64,000 nucleotides of DNA from VRUE01 sp035693025 (GTDB lineage Bacteria; Actinomycetota; Thermoleophilia; Solirubrobacterales; 70-9): assembly GCA_035693025.1 (NCBI GenBank), contig DASSHI010000040.1, positions 16,219 through 80,218 of the forward strand, read 5' to 3'. How positions within the stretch are numbered: the first letter of the stretch is position 1; each line of letters opens with the position of its first letter. Below the pieces are notes generated by a model that did not search any database, was not told the origin of the DNA, and saw only the letters and a list, made by a program, of their open reading frames with translations. The position numbers and the translations under genes are program-made. Positions 23,116 to 31,963 of this stretch are shown here, one piece after another.

Positions 23116-24513
23116 CTAGGACCAAACCTCGCCGAGGAGGCGAATGCCCTGCTCGATCGCGGGCTCGGAGAGGGAGGCGAAGCCGAGGACGAGGCCGGGC
23201 GGGCCGGTGGACTCGTAGCGATGCAGGGCCAGGCCCTCGAGCCCGACGCCGCGGCCGGCTGCCGCGGCGATCAGCGCCGCCTCGTCGGTCCCCTCGGGCA
23301 GCTGGACCAGCTCGTAGAGCCCGGCCGCGGCCGCCGAGGGGCGGGCCGAAGGCAGATGCGATGCGAGTGCCTCGAGCAGGGCCTCCCGCCGCCGCCCGTA
23401 GCGGACGCGCATACGGCGGATGTGCCGATCGAGCTCGCCGCGGACGATGAAATCGTGCAGGGCGAGCTGCCCGATCGCCTCCGAGCCGCTGTCCTCGACC
23501 GCCTTCGCCTGGATCAACGGCCAGGCCAGCCACGAGGGCAGGAGGGCCCAGCCGAGCCGCATCCCCGGAGTCAGCCGCTTGCTCGCCGAGCCGATGTATG
23601 CCACGCGTTCGGGCGCCAGCCCCTGCAAGGCGCCGAGGCCGCTGCCGTCATAGCGGTACTCGGCATCGAAGTCGTCCTCGACGATCAGCCGCTCCCCCTC
23701 CTCGGCCCACTCGACCAGCGCGGCGCGGCGCTCGCGGCTGAGCACGACGCCGGTCGGGAACTGATGGGCGGGCGTGACGACGACGGCGCTCGCCCCCGTA
23801 CGCGCCAAGAGGTCGACCTGGATGCCCTCGGCGTCGACCGGCACAGGCGCCACCTCCAGCCCGGCCTGCTCGACGATCAGCCGATGTGGGTGCCATCCCG
23901 GGTCCTCGAGCGCCACCCGCCCGACGCCATGGTCGGCAAGCCGGCGGCAGAGCAATGAGAAGGCCTGGGCGAAGCCGGTGCAGACCAGCGTCTGATCCGG
24001 CTCGGCGGCAGCCCCCCGCACGCGGCCGAGGTACTCGGCGAGGGCCTCCCGCAGGGCGGGGACGCCGCGCGGGTCCGGGTATCCGACGGCAGCGAGCGGG
24101 GCCTGCCGCCAAGCCGCGCGCAACGAGCGCAGCCAGCGGTCGCGGGGGAAGCCGGCCAGGTCCGGCAGGCCGGGATGGAAGTGGTAGGGGAAGTCCGGCA
24201 GGAGCGAGTGAGCCGGTGGACGGGTGCCCGCGGCGCGCACGGCCCGCGCCACCTGCACCGGCGCGCCCTGGCGGCTCAGCAGGTAGCCCTCCGCGGCCAG
24301 CTGGCCGTAGGCCTCCGTGACGACCCCGCGTGAGACGCCCAGCTCCGCCGCGAGCGCGCGGCTCGACGGCAGACGCGCCCCGGGGGCGAGGCGGCCCGCC
24401 TGGATGGCCTCGCGGAGCGATCGCTCGATCTGCTCGTGCAGCGGCAGCTCGGCGTCACGCTCGAGCTCGACCAAGACGCCGGGGCCGCCAACTGGACCTT
24501 TGAATGCGGTCAC
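23116..24513 (-). CDS. MocR-family (GntR-aminotransferase) regulator, PdxR-like
   Basis: About 465 aa from GTG 24513. The N-terminal GntR winged helix (LHEQIERSLREAIQAGRL, LPSSRALAAELGVSRGVV, AYGQLAAEGYLLSRQG) is followed by a fold-type I aminotransferase domain with Lys in GSASKRLTPGMRLGW for PLP binding. MocR proteins of the PdxR branch sense PLP and control vitamin B6 genes. Here the gene directly precedes the carbonic anhydrase-PdxH fusion, which makes PLP control of that operon the simplest reading. Two direct repeats lie just upstream. Confidence 0.93.
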   Translation of the reverse strand: MTAFKGPVGGPGVLVELERDAELPLHEQIERSLREAIQAGRLAPGARLPSSRALAAELGVSRGVVTEAYGQLAAEGYLLSRQGAPVQVARAVRAAGTRPPAHSLLPDFPYHFHPGLPDLAGFPRDRWLRSLRAAWRQAPLAAVGYPDPRGVPALREALAEYLGRVRGAAAEPDQTLVCTGFAQAFSLLCRRLADHGVGRVALEDPGWHPHRLIVEQAGLEVAPVPVDAEGIQVDLLARTGASAVVVTPAHQFPTGVVLSRERRAALVEWAEEGERLIVEDDFDAEYRYDGSGLGALQGLAPERVAYIGSASKRLTPGMRLGWALLPSWLAWPLIQAKAVEDSGSEAIGQLALHDFIVRGELDRHIRRMRVRYGRRREALLEALASHLPSARPSAAAAGLYELVQLPEGTDEAALIAAAAGRGVGLEGLALHRYESTGPPGLVLGFASLSEPAIEQGIRLLGEVWS

Positions 24514-24516
24514 TAC

Positions 24517-24547
24517 TGGAACTGTATATCGGGCCAGTGGACCCCTA
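24517..24547. promoter_or_regulatory. direct repeats upstream of the MocR gene, candidate MocR operator
   Basis: TGGAACTGTA (24517-24526) and TGGACCCCTA (24538-24547) agree at 7 of 10 positions and are exactly 21 bases apart, two helical turns. MocR regulators typically bind direct repeats, and the Corynebacterium PdxR site (AAAGTGGWCTA type) also has a TGG core. The site is shared with the divergent FAD oxidoreductase gene. Confidence 0.5.
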
Positions 24548-24577
24548 GAGTCCGTCTCCCACGGCCCAGGAGGCGTC

Positions 24578-25765
24578 ATGCGCACGAACGAGCACAACGG
24601 CAACAGCGGCACGGTCACGATCGTCGGCGGCGGTCTCGCCGGCCTCACCGCGGCGATCGCCTGCGCCGAAGGCGGCAGCAGGGTCCGACTGCTCGAGGCT
24701 CACGAGGAGCTCGGCGGTCGCGCTCGCAGCAAGAGCGGCCCGTATAAGGCGAACCTCGGCCCGCACGTCATCTACAAGGACGGTCCGTTCTGGGCCTGGC
24801 TGGCCGAGCGCGAGCTGCTGCCCGCCTATGCCGGCCCACCGCTGTCGGGCATCCGCTTCCGCTGGCAGGGCAAGGTGCGTCGCACGCCGCCGCTCGGAAC
24901 GATCCCCGCCGTGCTGCGACTGCGCGGGCGCGAAGCCCCGGCCGACGTCGACTTCCGCAGCTGGGCTGCCGCCCACAGCGACACGCGCACCGCCGAGATG
25001 CTCTCGGCGGCGGCGGGCGTCTACACCTTCCATCACGATCCCGGCGAGCTTTCGGCCGACTTCGTCTGGCGACACTCGGTGCGGGTGCTGCTCAGCCCCC
25101 CGCCCACCGCGCGCTATCTGATCGGCGGCTGGAACGCGCTGATCTCCTCGCTGGAGGGGCGCGTACGGCAGCTCGGCGTGCAAATCGAGACCGGCCGCCG
25201 CCTCGACGCCCTTCCCGACGGCGGCCCGACGATCGTCGCCACCGAGCTCCCCCAAGCACGCGAGCTGCTCGGCGACGACTCGCTCGCCTGGCCCGCCGGG
25301 AACACGGTCTGCGTCGACCTCGGGCTCCGTCGGCGCCGCGGCGATCCCTTCATCGTCTCCGACCTCGACGAGGCCGGCTGGGTCGAGCGCTTCAGCGCGC
25401 CCGACCCCTCACTTGCTCCCGACGGCGAGGAGCTGGTCCAGGCGCAGCTCCCCGTCCGTCCCGGCGAGAGCAGCGAGGCGACCGCCCTGCGACTCGACCG
25501 CCTGCTCGACGCCGCGCTGCCGGACTGGCGCGAGCGTGAGACCTGGCGGCGGCGCCAGGCGATGGACGCGCGCAGCGGGCCGCTCGACTACCCGGGCTCC
25601 AGCTGGCGCGACCGCCCGGCGATCGACCGCGGCGACGGCGTCTACCTCGCCGGCGACATGGTTGCCGCACCGGGCCTGCTTTCGGAGGTCTCCTGGGCGA
25701 GCGCGGTCGAGGCGAGCCGCCTCGCGCTCAGCTCACCGCTTCGATCGCCTGTTCGAGTTCGCTGA
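24578..25765 (+). CDS. FAD-dependent oxidoreductase (phytoene dehydrogenase/amine oxidase-like)
   Basis: 395 aa. AGGAGG precedes ATG 24578. VTIVGGGLAGLTAAIACAEGG and LLEAHEELGGRARS form the FAD-binding fold; the C-terminal GDGVYLAGDMVAAPGLLSEVSWASAVEAS is the matching flavin-binding end of the phytoene desaturase/monoamine oxidase superfamily. Substrate unknown. It is divergent from the MocR gene and may share its operator. The last ~12 residues lie in a 38-base overlap with the convergent DsbA-like gene. Confidence 0.87.
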   Translation: MRTNEHNGNSGTVTIVGGGLAGLTAAIACAEGGSRVRLLEAHEELGGRARSKSGPYKANLGPHVIYKDGPFWAWLAERELLPAYAGPPLSGIRFRWQGKVRRTPPLGTIPAVLRLRGREAPADVDFRSWAAAHSDTRTAEMLSAAAGVYTFHHDPGELSADFVWRHSVRVLLSPPPTARYLIGGWNALISSLEGRVRQLGVQIETGRRLDALPDGGPTIVATELPQARELLGDDSLAWPAGNTVCVDLGLRRRRGDPFIVSDLDEAGWVERFSAPDPSLAPDGEELVQAQLPVRPGESSEATALRLDRLLDAALPDWRERETWRRRQAMDARSGPLDYPGSSWRDRPAIDRGDGVYLAGDMVAAPGLLSEVSWASAVEASRLALSSPLRSPVRVR

Positions 25766-26453
25766 GCGTCGGGCCGTCCTGCACGGTGCGGGTGCCGCCC
25801 GGGCCGGTGAGGATCGCCGCCATTTCGGTGCGGATGCCCAGCTTGGTGCCGAGTTCTTCGTCGGCTTCCAGCTTCTTCGCTATCTCGCCTTCCGAGCCCC
25901 CCTGGCTATCGAGGTACTTCTGCCATTCCGGCACGTCGAGCTCGCCGATCGAGCCGGCGATCGAGGCCATGAACTCGTTGTCGATGCCGAAGCGCTTCGC
26001 CTCTTCCTGGTTGCGGAAGAAGAGGTAGGTGTACTGCCAGCCATAGCCCTGCTGCGCGGCGGCTTCGGCGCCGAAGAAGCCGAGCTCGAGCGGGTTTTCG
26101 GCGACCGAGTAGTGGCGCATCAGCAGCTTTACGTCGCCCGAGCGGACCTGGGCATCGACCAGCGGCGGGATGGTCTGGAGGAAGTCTTCGCGGCAATTGC
26201 CGCACTGCAGGTCGTTGAAGACCTGGATCGAGACCGGGGCGTCCGAGGAGCCCAGCCGGTCTTCTTCCTGCGGCACGCCGCCGAAGATTTCCTGGGCGTT
26301 GGCGATGCCCTCGATGTGGACCGTGTCGCGAGCCGCCGGGTGGGTCGAGATCTGGACGACCGCATAGCCGAGCCCGAAGAGCGCCAGGCCGAGGAGGAGG
26401 ATCACCCAGAGCCTGCCGCGGCGGGGGATTGGAGTTGCCGCTGCTTCGGACAT
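25728..26453 (-). CDS. membrane-anchored DsbA-like thiol oxidoreductase
   Basis: 241 aa from ATG 26453. One N-terminal helix (LWVILLLGLALFGLGYAVV), then a thioredoxin fold with the active site QCGNC (Cys84, Cys87) after SIQVFNDLQ, an inserted helical region typical of DsbA (thioredoxin_4 type), and TGPGGTRTVQDGPTLSELEQAI at the end. It would oxidise thiols of secreted proteins on the outer face of the membrane. A slightly longer start at 26477 is possible but unlikely, being next to the promoter of the next gene. Confidence 0.88.
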   Translation of the reverse strand: MSEAAATPIPRRGRLWVILLLGLALFGLGYAVVQISTHPAARDTVHIEGIANAQEIFGGVPQEEDRLGSSDAPVSIQVFNDLQCGNCREDFLQTIPPLVDAQVRSGDVKLLMRHYSVAENPLELGFFGAEAAAQQGYGWQYTYLFFRNQEEAKRFGIDNEFMASIAGSIGELDVPEWQKYLDSQGGSEGEIAKKLEADEELGTKLGIRTEMAAILTGPGGTRTVQDGPTLSELEQAIEAVS

Positions 26454-26470
26454 CCGCTCGATTATCGCGG

Positions 26471-26499
26471 TTGACACGTCCGGCCTCCCGGGGTAAGAC
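26471..26499 (+). promoter_or_regulatory. strong sigma-70-type promoter
   Basis: Perfect -35 TTGACA (26471-26476), 17-base spacer, -10 TAAGAC (26494-26499). The transcript would start near 26506, about 30 bases before the GTG of the small IF2_N-like gene. Confidence 0.65.
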
Positions 26500-26536
26500 T
26501 GCTCATACCCGATTTCAACTACCTGGGAGGTCCGCC

Positions 26537-26719
26537 GTGGCCAATCACCTCACCCCGTCCGAGCTTGCCGACGAGCTGCGCATGAAACGGCAGGAGGTGA
26601 TCGGCAAATGCGTGGAGATGAACGTGCCGATCTTCCACGGGCGCATCGACAAGTCGCTCTTCCAGACCTCGCTGCGGCAGATCGAGCGACGCGGCCGGCG
26701 GCGCGCCTCGACCATCTAG
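26537..26719 (+). CDS. 60-aa IF2_N-like helix-turn-helix protein
   Basis: GTG start with GGGAGG six bases upstream. The sequence (LTPSELADELRMKRQEVIGKC, then NVPIFHGRIDKSLFQTSL) has the layout of the IF2_N domain found at the N-terminus of initiation factor 2, where a short helix-turn-helix-like unit is followed by a basic strand. It ends in an Arg-rich tail, so nucleic-acid binding is plausible. It stands alone under a strong promoter. IF2_N assignment is from pattern memory. Confidence 0.6.
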   Translation: MANHLTPSELADELRMKRQEVIGKCVEMNVPIFHGRIDKSLFQTSLRQIERRGRRRASTI

Positions 26720-26776
26720 CTGGGGAGCACGGCTGCGCGGCCGGGCGCCGCGAGATCGTCCATTAGACTCCCCGCC

Positions 26777-28561
26777 GTGGAGGAGCGGGGAACCAACTCG
26801 ACCACCCTCGCGGACCTGCTGCCGCGTGCGGCGCAGCTGTACGGCGACGCCCCGGCGGTGATGCACAAGGAAGGCGAGGGGTGGGCGAAACGCAGCTTCG
26901 TCGAGGTCGAGGAGACCGTCCGCGCCCTCGCCCTCGGTCTGGTCGAGCTGGGGGTCGCCAAGGGCGACAAAGTCTCGATTCTCGCCAACACGCGCCCCGA
27001 GTGGACCTACTGCGACTTCGCCGCGCTCTCGATCGGCGCCACCGTCGTGCCGATCTACCAGACCAACTCCCCCGAGGAGTGCCAGTACGTGCTGGAGAAC
27101 TCCGACGCGAAGGTCGTCGTCGTCGAGGACGACGAGCAGATGGAGAAGATCCGCGCGGTGCGCGACCGGCTGCCCCTGCTCGAGCAGGTAGTCCGCATGA
27201 CCGGCGCCAGCGAGGACGCGATCTCACTCGACGATCTCGCCGCGCGCGGCGCCGGCCGCGACGCCGCCGAGTGGGAGCAGCGCTGGCGGGCCGTGACCCC
27301 GGAGGACATCTGCACCTTCATCTACACCTCGGGCACCACCGGGCCGCCGAAGGGCTGCGTGATCAGCCACGGCAACTACCGGGCGATGCTCGACATGGTC
27401 AATGAGAACAGCGTCATCGAGCGCGAAGACGTCACCTACCTCTACCTCCCCCTCGCCCACTCCTTCGCTCTGCTGATCCAGCTCGGCAGCTTCGACCTCG
27501 GCGCCACCCTCGCCTACTGGGAGCGCGACCCGCTGAAGATCATGCCCAACCTGGCCGAGGTAGAACCGACCTACTTCCCCTCGGTGCCGCGCATCTTCGA
27601 GAAGATCTACACCCTCGCCACCAGCAGCATGGAAAAAGAGGGCGGTCTGAAAAAGACGGTCTTCGACTGGTCGATCCGCGTCGGCGGCAAGGTGCGGGCC
27701 CTGGAGCGAGAAGGCCGCAAGCCCGGCTTCCTGCTGCGCAAGCAATACGAGTTCGCCGACAAGCAGGTCCTCTCGAAAATCCGCGGCCTGTTCGGCGGCA
27801 AGCTGCGCCTCGCGGTCTCCGGCGCGGCGCCGATCAGCCCCGACATCCTGCGCTTCTTCGACGCCGCCGGGGTGCTGGTGCTGGAGGGCTGGGGCATGAC
27901 CGAGACCTCCACCGCGGCGACGATCTCCACCCCCGAGGAATTCAAGATCGGCACGATCGGCAAGCCCTTCCCCGGCTGCGAGGTAAAGATCGCCGAGGAC
28001 GGCGAGATCCTGGTCAAGGGCCCCAACGTCTTCCAGGGCTACTACAAGAACGACGAGGCGACCCGGGAGACGATCGTGGACGGCTGGCTGCACACCGGCG
28101 ACCTCGGCTCGATCGACGCCGACGGCTTCATCACGATCACCGGCCGCAAAAAGGACATCATCATCACCGCCGGCGGCAAGAACATCACCCCGGCCAACCT
28201 CGAGAGCGAGATCAAGCAGCATCCGCTGGTCTCGCAGTGCGTGGTCGTCGGCGATCGCCGTCCCTACCTGGTGGGGCTCGTCACCCTCGACCCCGAAGAA
28301 GCCGTCGCTTACGCCAAGGAGCACCAGTTGCCGGAGGACCCGGCGCAGCTTGCCGCCAACGGCGCGGTGCGCGAGGCGATCGAGGCTCACCTGGCGAAGG
28401 TCAACGAGAAGTTCGCCCGTGTGGAGCAGGTGAAGAAGATCGCCATCCTCCCCGAGGACCTCTCGCAGGAGAGCGGTGAGCTGACGCCGACGCTGAAGGT
28501 CAAGCGGGCCGTCGTCACCGAGAAGCACCAGGGCGAGATCGAGCAGCTCTACGGCAGCTGA
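26777..28561 (+). CDS. fadD: long-chain fatty acid-CoA ligase (FadD15-type)
   Basis: 594 aa, GTG start. The AMP-binding P-loop YTSGTTGPPKG, LPLAHSFALLIQ, GWGMTETSTAATIS, DGWLHTGDLGSIDADGF and ITAGGKNITPANLES mark the long acyl-CoA synthetase group (AMP-dependent, similar to mycobacterial FadD15). It activates fatty acids with ATP and CoA for degradation or lipid synthesis. Convergent with the patatin gene, 15 bases apart; acyl transfer from patatin-released fatty acids is a plausible link. Confidence 0.93.
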   Translation: MEERGTNSTTLADLLPRAAQLYGDAPAVMHKEGEGWAKRSFVEVEETVRALALGLVELGVAKGDKVSILANTRPEWTYCDFAALSIGATVVPIYQTNSPEECQYVLENSDAKVVVVEDDEQMEKIRAVRDRLPLLEQVVRMTGASEDAISLDDLAARGAGRDAAEWEQRWRAVTPEDICTFIYTSGTTGPPKGCVISHGNYRAMLDMVNENSVIEREDVTYLYLPLAHSFALLIQLGSFDLGATLAYWERDPLKIMPNLAEVEPTYFPSVPRIFEKIYTLATSSMEKEGGLKKTVFDWSIRVGGKVRALEREGRKPGFLLRKQYEFADKQVLSKIRGLFGGKLRLAVSGAAPISPDILRFFDAAGVLVLEGWGMTETSTAATISTPEEFKIGTIGKPFPGCEVKIAEDGEILVKGPNVFQGYYKNDEATRETIVDGWLHTGDLGSIDADGFITITGRKKDIIITAGGKNITPANLESEIKQHPLVSQCVVVGDRRPYLVGLVTLDPEEAVAYAKEHQLPEDPAQLAANGAVREAIEAHLAKVNEKFARVEQVKKIAILPEDLSQESGELTPTLKVKRAVVTEKHQGEIEQLYGS

Positions 28562-28576
28562 GGCGCCGTTCGTTGC

Positions 28577-29836
28577 TCAGGACGCTTCGCCGGACTGGGG
28601 CAAAAGCGTCGAGGTGGTCTGCTCGAGCACGCGGCGCCAGGCCGAATTCTGCTCTGGCTCCTCTTCGGAGGCACGCTCCACGGCGCGACGGACGCGGCGC
28701 TCGGAGATTTCGAGGCCATGGCGCTCGGCGATCTCCTTGTAGCGGTCGTAGTCCTTGGCGAGGGTTGCGGTGACCGCCTCGAAGCCGTGACGGGCGATCT
28801 GCAGCCGCCGAGAGTAGTCCATGATCGGCGTGCCGAACATCAACTCGTCGGTGGGCTCGGGCTCGACCAGGATGATGTCCACGCCCGGGTATTTCTCCTC
28901 CCACCGCGCCACGGCCTCGTGCAGACGGGCGTGAGCGATCAGGCGGAAAGTCTGGTTGGCGATCGCCGGCAGGCCCATGTCTGAGACACGCCGCACGCGC
29001 GTGCCGAACACCGTCGGGATCGTCTGCTCGAAGTCGTTGACGTAGGGGACCAGCGGGTTCACCACGACGATGAACTTCGCGCCCTTTTCGACCGCGATGT
29101 CGACGTTGGTGGTAGAGCGGATGCCGCCGTCGACGAGCTGGCGGCCTTTCAGGTCGACCGGCTTGTAGACGATCGGCAGCGCGGTCGAGCACTCGACCGC
29201 CTTGGAGATCGGCACGTCGTCCCAGCCGGGCTCCCCGAAGACGAGGCGCTCGCAGGTGTCGAGATCGGTGGCGGTCAGGTAGAGCTCGTGGTCGAGCAGG
29301 CGAAAGTCGTCGACGCGACCGGCGTCACTGAGCGACTGCTGGACGTAGTCGGAGATCCCGGCGTTCGAGTAGAGCCCGGTCGGCAGCGCCTCGGCGAGGC
29401 CGACGCCGATGTCGATCGCCGAGAAATCGCCCATCTGGATCAACCGGCGCACCAGCTCGGCCGAACGCAGCGGCAACATCGCCGCCTTCTGCAGGAAGCC
29501 GAGGTAGTTGAACCTCAAGACCTTGCCGAGGTCGAGATCCTCGAACTCCGACGGCTCGCGCTTGTTGATCACCTGCATCATCTCGTCGGGCGTGACGCCG
29601 TTGGCGAGCATCGTCGCGACGAAGGAGCCGGCGCTGGTGCCGACGTAGACGTCGAAGTTGTTGACCGTGCTGTTTACCGCCAGCAGGTCGAGCGCCCGCA
29701 GCGCGCCGATCTCGTAGACGCCGCCGGTGAAACCGCCGCCACCGAGCACCAGAGCCGTCTTTGAAGGCCGTTTGCGACCCTTGCGGCGTTTGCGGCGGGT
29801 GGGTGCCTCGATATCGACGACCTTTCCCATAAACAC
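28577..29836 (-). CDS. patatin-like phospholipase
   Basis: 419 aa. Oxyanion loop LVLGGGGFTGGVYEIG, nucleophile Ser68 in VGTSAGS, and catalytic DGG in QLVDGGIRSTTN form the Ser-Asp dyad of patatins. The basic N-terminus (RRKRRKGRKRP) may bind membranes. It should release fatty acids from membrane lipids. Start at ATG 29836 or ATG 29830. Divergent from the D-Ala-D-Ala carboxypeptidase. Confidence 0.93.
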   Translation of the reverse strand: MFMGKVVDIEAPTRRKRRKGRKRPSKTALVLGGGGFTGGVYEIGALRALDLLAVNSTVNNFDVYVGTSAGSFVATMLANGVTPDEMMQVINKREPSEFEDLDLGKVLRFNYLGFLQKAAMLPLRSAELVRRLIQMGDFSAIDIGVGLAEALPTGLYSNAGISDYVQQSLSDAGRVDDFRLLDHELYLTATDLDTCERLVFGEPGWDDVPISKAVECSTALPIVYKPVDLKGRQLVDGGIRSTTNVDIAVEKGAKFIVVVNPLVPYVNDFEQTIPTVFGTRVRRVSDMGLPAIANQTFRLIAHARLHEAVARWEEKYPGVDIILVEPEPTDELMFGTPIMDYSRRLQIARHGFEAVTATLAKDYDRYKEIAERHGLEISERRVRRAVERASEEEPEQNSAWRRVLEQTTSTLLPQSGEAS

Positions 29837-29899
29837 GGATTATCCCAGACGCGCCGGGCGGGGCCGCTACCTTGCCTGATCCACGTGTTGCAACTGGCG

Positions 29900-31135
29900 A
29901 TGAAACGAGCTGCGGCCGGCCTGGCCATCCTCCTTGCCCTGCTCCTCCCGGCGGCGGCGAATGCCGCGGGCGGAAGCTGTCAGGAAATGAAGCGACGCCT
30001 GGTCTACGGCGGTGGGGCGGCGAGCGGGCTGTTCGTGCTCGATGCGGAAACCGGGAAGCCCGTCTGCGCGCTGGCGGCGAAGCGGCCGCGGACGCTGGCC
30101 TCGAACACGAAGCTCTTCACGACGTCGACCGCGCTGATGCGCTTCGGACCCAGCTACCGCATCGTCACCAAGCTGCTCACCGACGGCACGGTCGACGCGC
30201 GCGGCGTGCTGCACGGCAGCCTCTGGCTGCAGGGCGGCGGCGACCCGACGCTGGGGGTCCCTTCCTTCTATGACCGCTACGGCGGCGGCCTCGGCACCGA
30301 TCTGCTCGCGCTCGCGCGACAGTTGCGGGTCGACGGCGTGCACCGCGTCACCGGCCGGCTCTACGACGACGACAGCGTCTTCGACCGCTTGCGCGGCGTC
30401 GCCGACTCGGGCTACGCCACCAGCCCCTACATCGGGCCGCTGTCCGGCCTCTCCTTCGACTCCGGCTACCGCGGCTCGATCAGCCAGGGCTTCTCCGCCG
30501 ATCCGGCCAAGCTCGCCGCCACCAAGCTGGCGATGGCCCTGCAGGCCGGCGGCATCTCGATCCGCACGCCCGTGGCCCACGGCATCGCTCCTCCGGGGGC
30601 GCAGAGGCTCGCCAGCCTGCACTCGCCGACGATGTCCCAGCTCGTCGCCGCGACCGACGTCTATTCGAACAACTTCTTCGCCGAGATGCTGGCGAAGCTG
30701 CTGGGAGCTCACTTCGGCGCGGCCGGCACCACCGCCGCCGGCACCAATGTGGTCGAACGCTTCGCCCGCGCTCACGGCTCCGGCATCCACGCCGTCGACG
30801 GCTCCGGCCTGACCCGCGGCAACCGCGCCTCCCCACTTCAGGTCGTGACCCTCCTGCAGGCGATACGCCAGTCCTCGATCGGCGACGAATTCATCGGCGA
30901 CCTGGCGCTCGTCGGCCACAGCGGCACGGTCGCCGAGCGCATGCACGGCACCGCCGCCGACGGTCGCTGCCACACCAAGACCGGGACCCTGACCGGCGTC
31001 AGCGCCCTCTCCGGCGTCTGCTTCAACCGCGATGGGCGCACGATGATCTTCTCGATCCTGATGAACGGCGTCGGCGACCTCGGTCTCGCCCACTACGAGC
31101 AGGACAAGATCGCCGGGGCTGTGGCGTCCTACTGA
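29900..31135 (+). CDS. dacB: D-alanyl-D-alanine carboxypeptidase, PBP4/DacB (S13) family
   Basis: Signal peptide (AAAGLAILLALLLPAAANA), then the S13 motifs: SxxK as SNTK, SxN as SNN in DVYSNNFFAEML, and KTG in HTKTGTLTG. It removes terminal D-Ala or cuts cross-links outside the membrane. ATG 29900 begins the signal peptide; an in-frame GTG at 29885 would add five residues. The domain inserted between motifs 1 and 2 in S13 enzymes is present. Followed 15 bases later by surE. Confidence 0.92.
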   Translation: MKRAAAGLAILLALLLPAAANAAGGSCQEMKRRLVYGGGAASGLFVLDAETGKPVCALAAKRPRTLASNTKLFTTSTALMRFGPSYRIVTKLLTDGTVDARGVLHGSLWLQGGGDPTLGVPSFYDRYGGGLGTDLLALARQLRVDGVHRVTGRLYDDDSVFDRLRGVADSGYATSPYIGPLSGLSFDSGYRGSISQGFSADPAKLAATKLAMALQAGGISIRTPVAHGIAPPGAQRLASLHSPTMSQLVAATDVYSNNFFAEMLAKLLGAHFGAAGTTAAGTNVVERFARAHGSGIHAVDGSGLTRGNRASPLQVVTLLQAIRQSSIGDEFIGDLALVGHSGTVAERMHGTAADGRCHTKTGTLTGVSALSGVCFNRDGRTMIFSILMNGVGDLGLAHYEQDKIAGAVASY

Positions 31136-31150
31136 CCTAGAATCGACGCG

Positions 31151-31963
31151 GTGCGCGTGCTGCTGACCAATGACGACGGGATCTCGGCTCCGGGGCTGCA
31201 GGCTGCCCGCAGGGCATTGCGCGAGCTCGACGGAGTCGAAGTGGACGTGATCGCGCCGGACTCGAATCGGAGCGCGACGGCGCGCAGCATCACGACGCGT
31301 TCGCCGCTGAGCGTCGAGGAGGTCGAGTTCGGCGACGGGGACCGGGGGTTCGCGACCGACGGCACCCCGGTCGACTGCGTCCGCTTCGCCGAGCTGGGCT
31401 TGGTCGGCGAGCGGCCCGACCTGATCGTCTCGGGGATCAACCACGGCGCCAACCTCGGCGACGACATCACTTATTCGGGCACGGTCGCGGCGGCCTTCGA
31501 GGGGATCGTTCTCGGCATCCCGGCCGTGGCGATCTCCCAGCAGTCCTCCGGCGGCGGCATGGGCTACGTCAGCGGCCGCTTCGATTTCTCGGTTGCCGCG
31601 CCCTTCCTCGCTCAGCTCGTCGCCGCGCTGATCGACGAGCCGGTCCCGCCGAAGACCCTGATCAACGTCAACTGCCCCGCCGGCGAGCCGAGCGGGATCG
31701 AGGTGACCAAGCTCGGCAAACGCATCTACAACGACGAGCTGAAGCTCGTCTCCGAGGACGGGGACGGCCGTCGTCGCTACGAGATCTACGGCTGGCAGCC
31801 GGGCTTCGAGGAGCTCGACGGAACGGATCTGATGGCGGTCTCCCGAGGCCGGATCGCGGTCACGCCGATCCATTTCGACCTCACCGACCACGGCGAGCTC
31901 GACCGCCTGCGTGGCTGGCCGCTGGAGCAGATGGTGACGGCGAGCACGCCCTCCTCGGTGTGA
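31151..31963 (+). CDS. surE: 5'/3'-nucleotidase SurE
   Basis: 270 aa. MRVLLTNDDGISAPG is the family N-terminus with metal-binding Asp8 and Asp9; APDSNRSATA, LIVSGINHGANLGDDITYSGTV and AFEGIVLGIPAVAIS complete the active site. Survival protein that dephosphorylates nucleoside monophosphates. Its stop overlaps the ligA start (GTGA), making a surE-ligA-truA operon. Confidence 0.96.
   Translation: MRVLLTNDDGISAPGLQAARRALRELDGVEVDVIAPDSNRSATARSITTRSPLSVEEVEFGDGDRGFATDGTPVDCVRFAELGLVGERPDLIVSGINHGANLGDDITYSGTVAAAFEGIVLGIPAVAISQQSSGGGMGYVSGRFDFSVAAPFLAQLVAALIDEPVPPKTLINVNCPAGEPSGIEVTKLGKRIYNDELKLVSEDGDGRRRYEIYGWQPGFEELDGTDLMAVSRGRIAVTPIHFDLTDHGELDRLRGWPLEQMVTASTPSSV

Noticed and set aside
26537..26719. 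Displaced infA (IF-1).
   Set aside because: The protein has none of the IF-1 OB-fold motifs; it resembles IF2_N instead.
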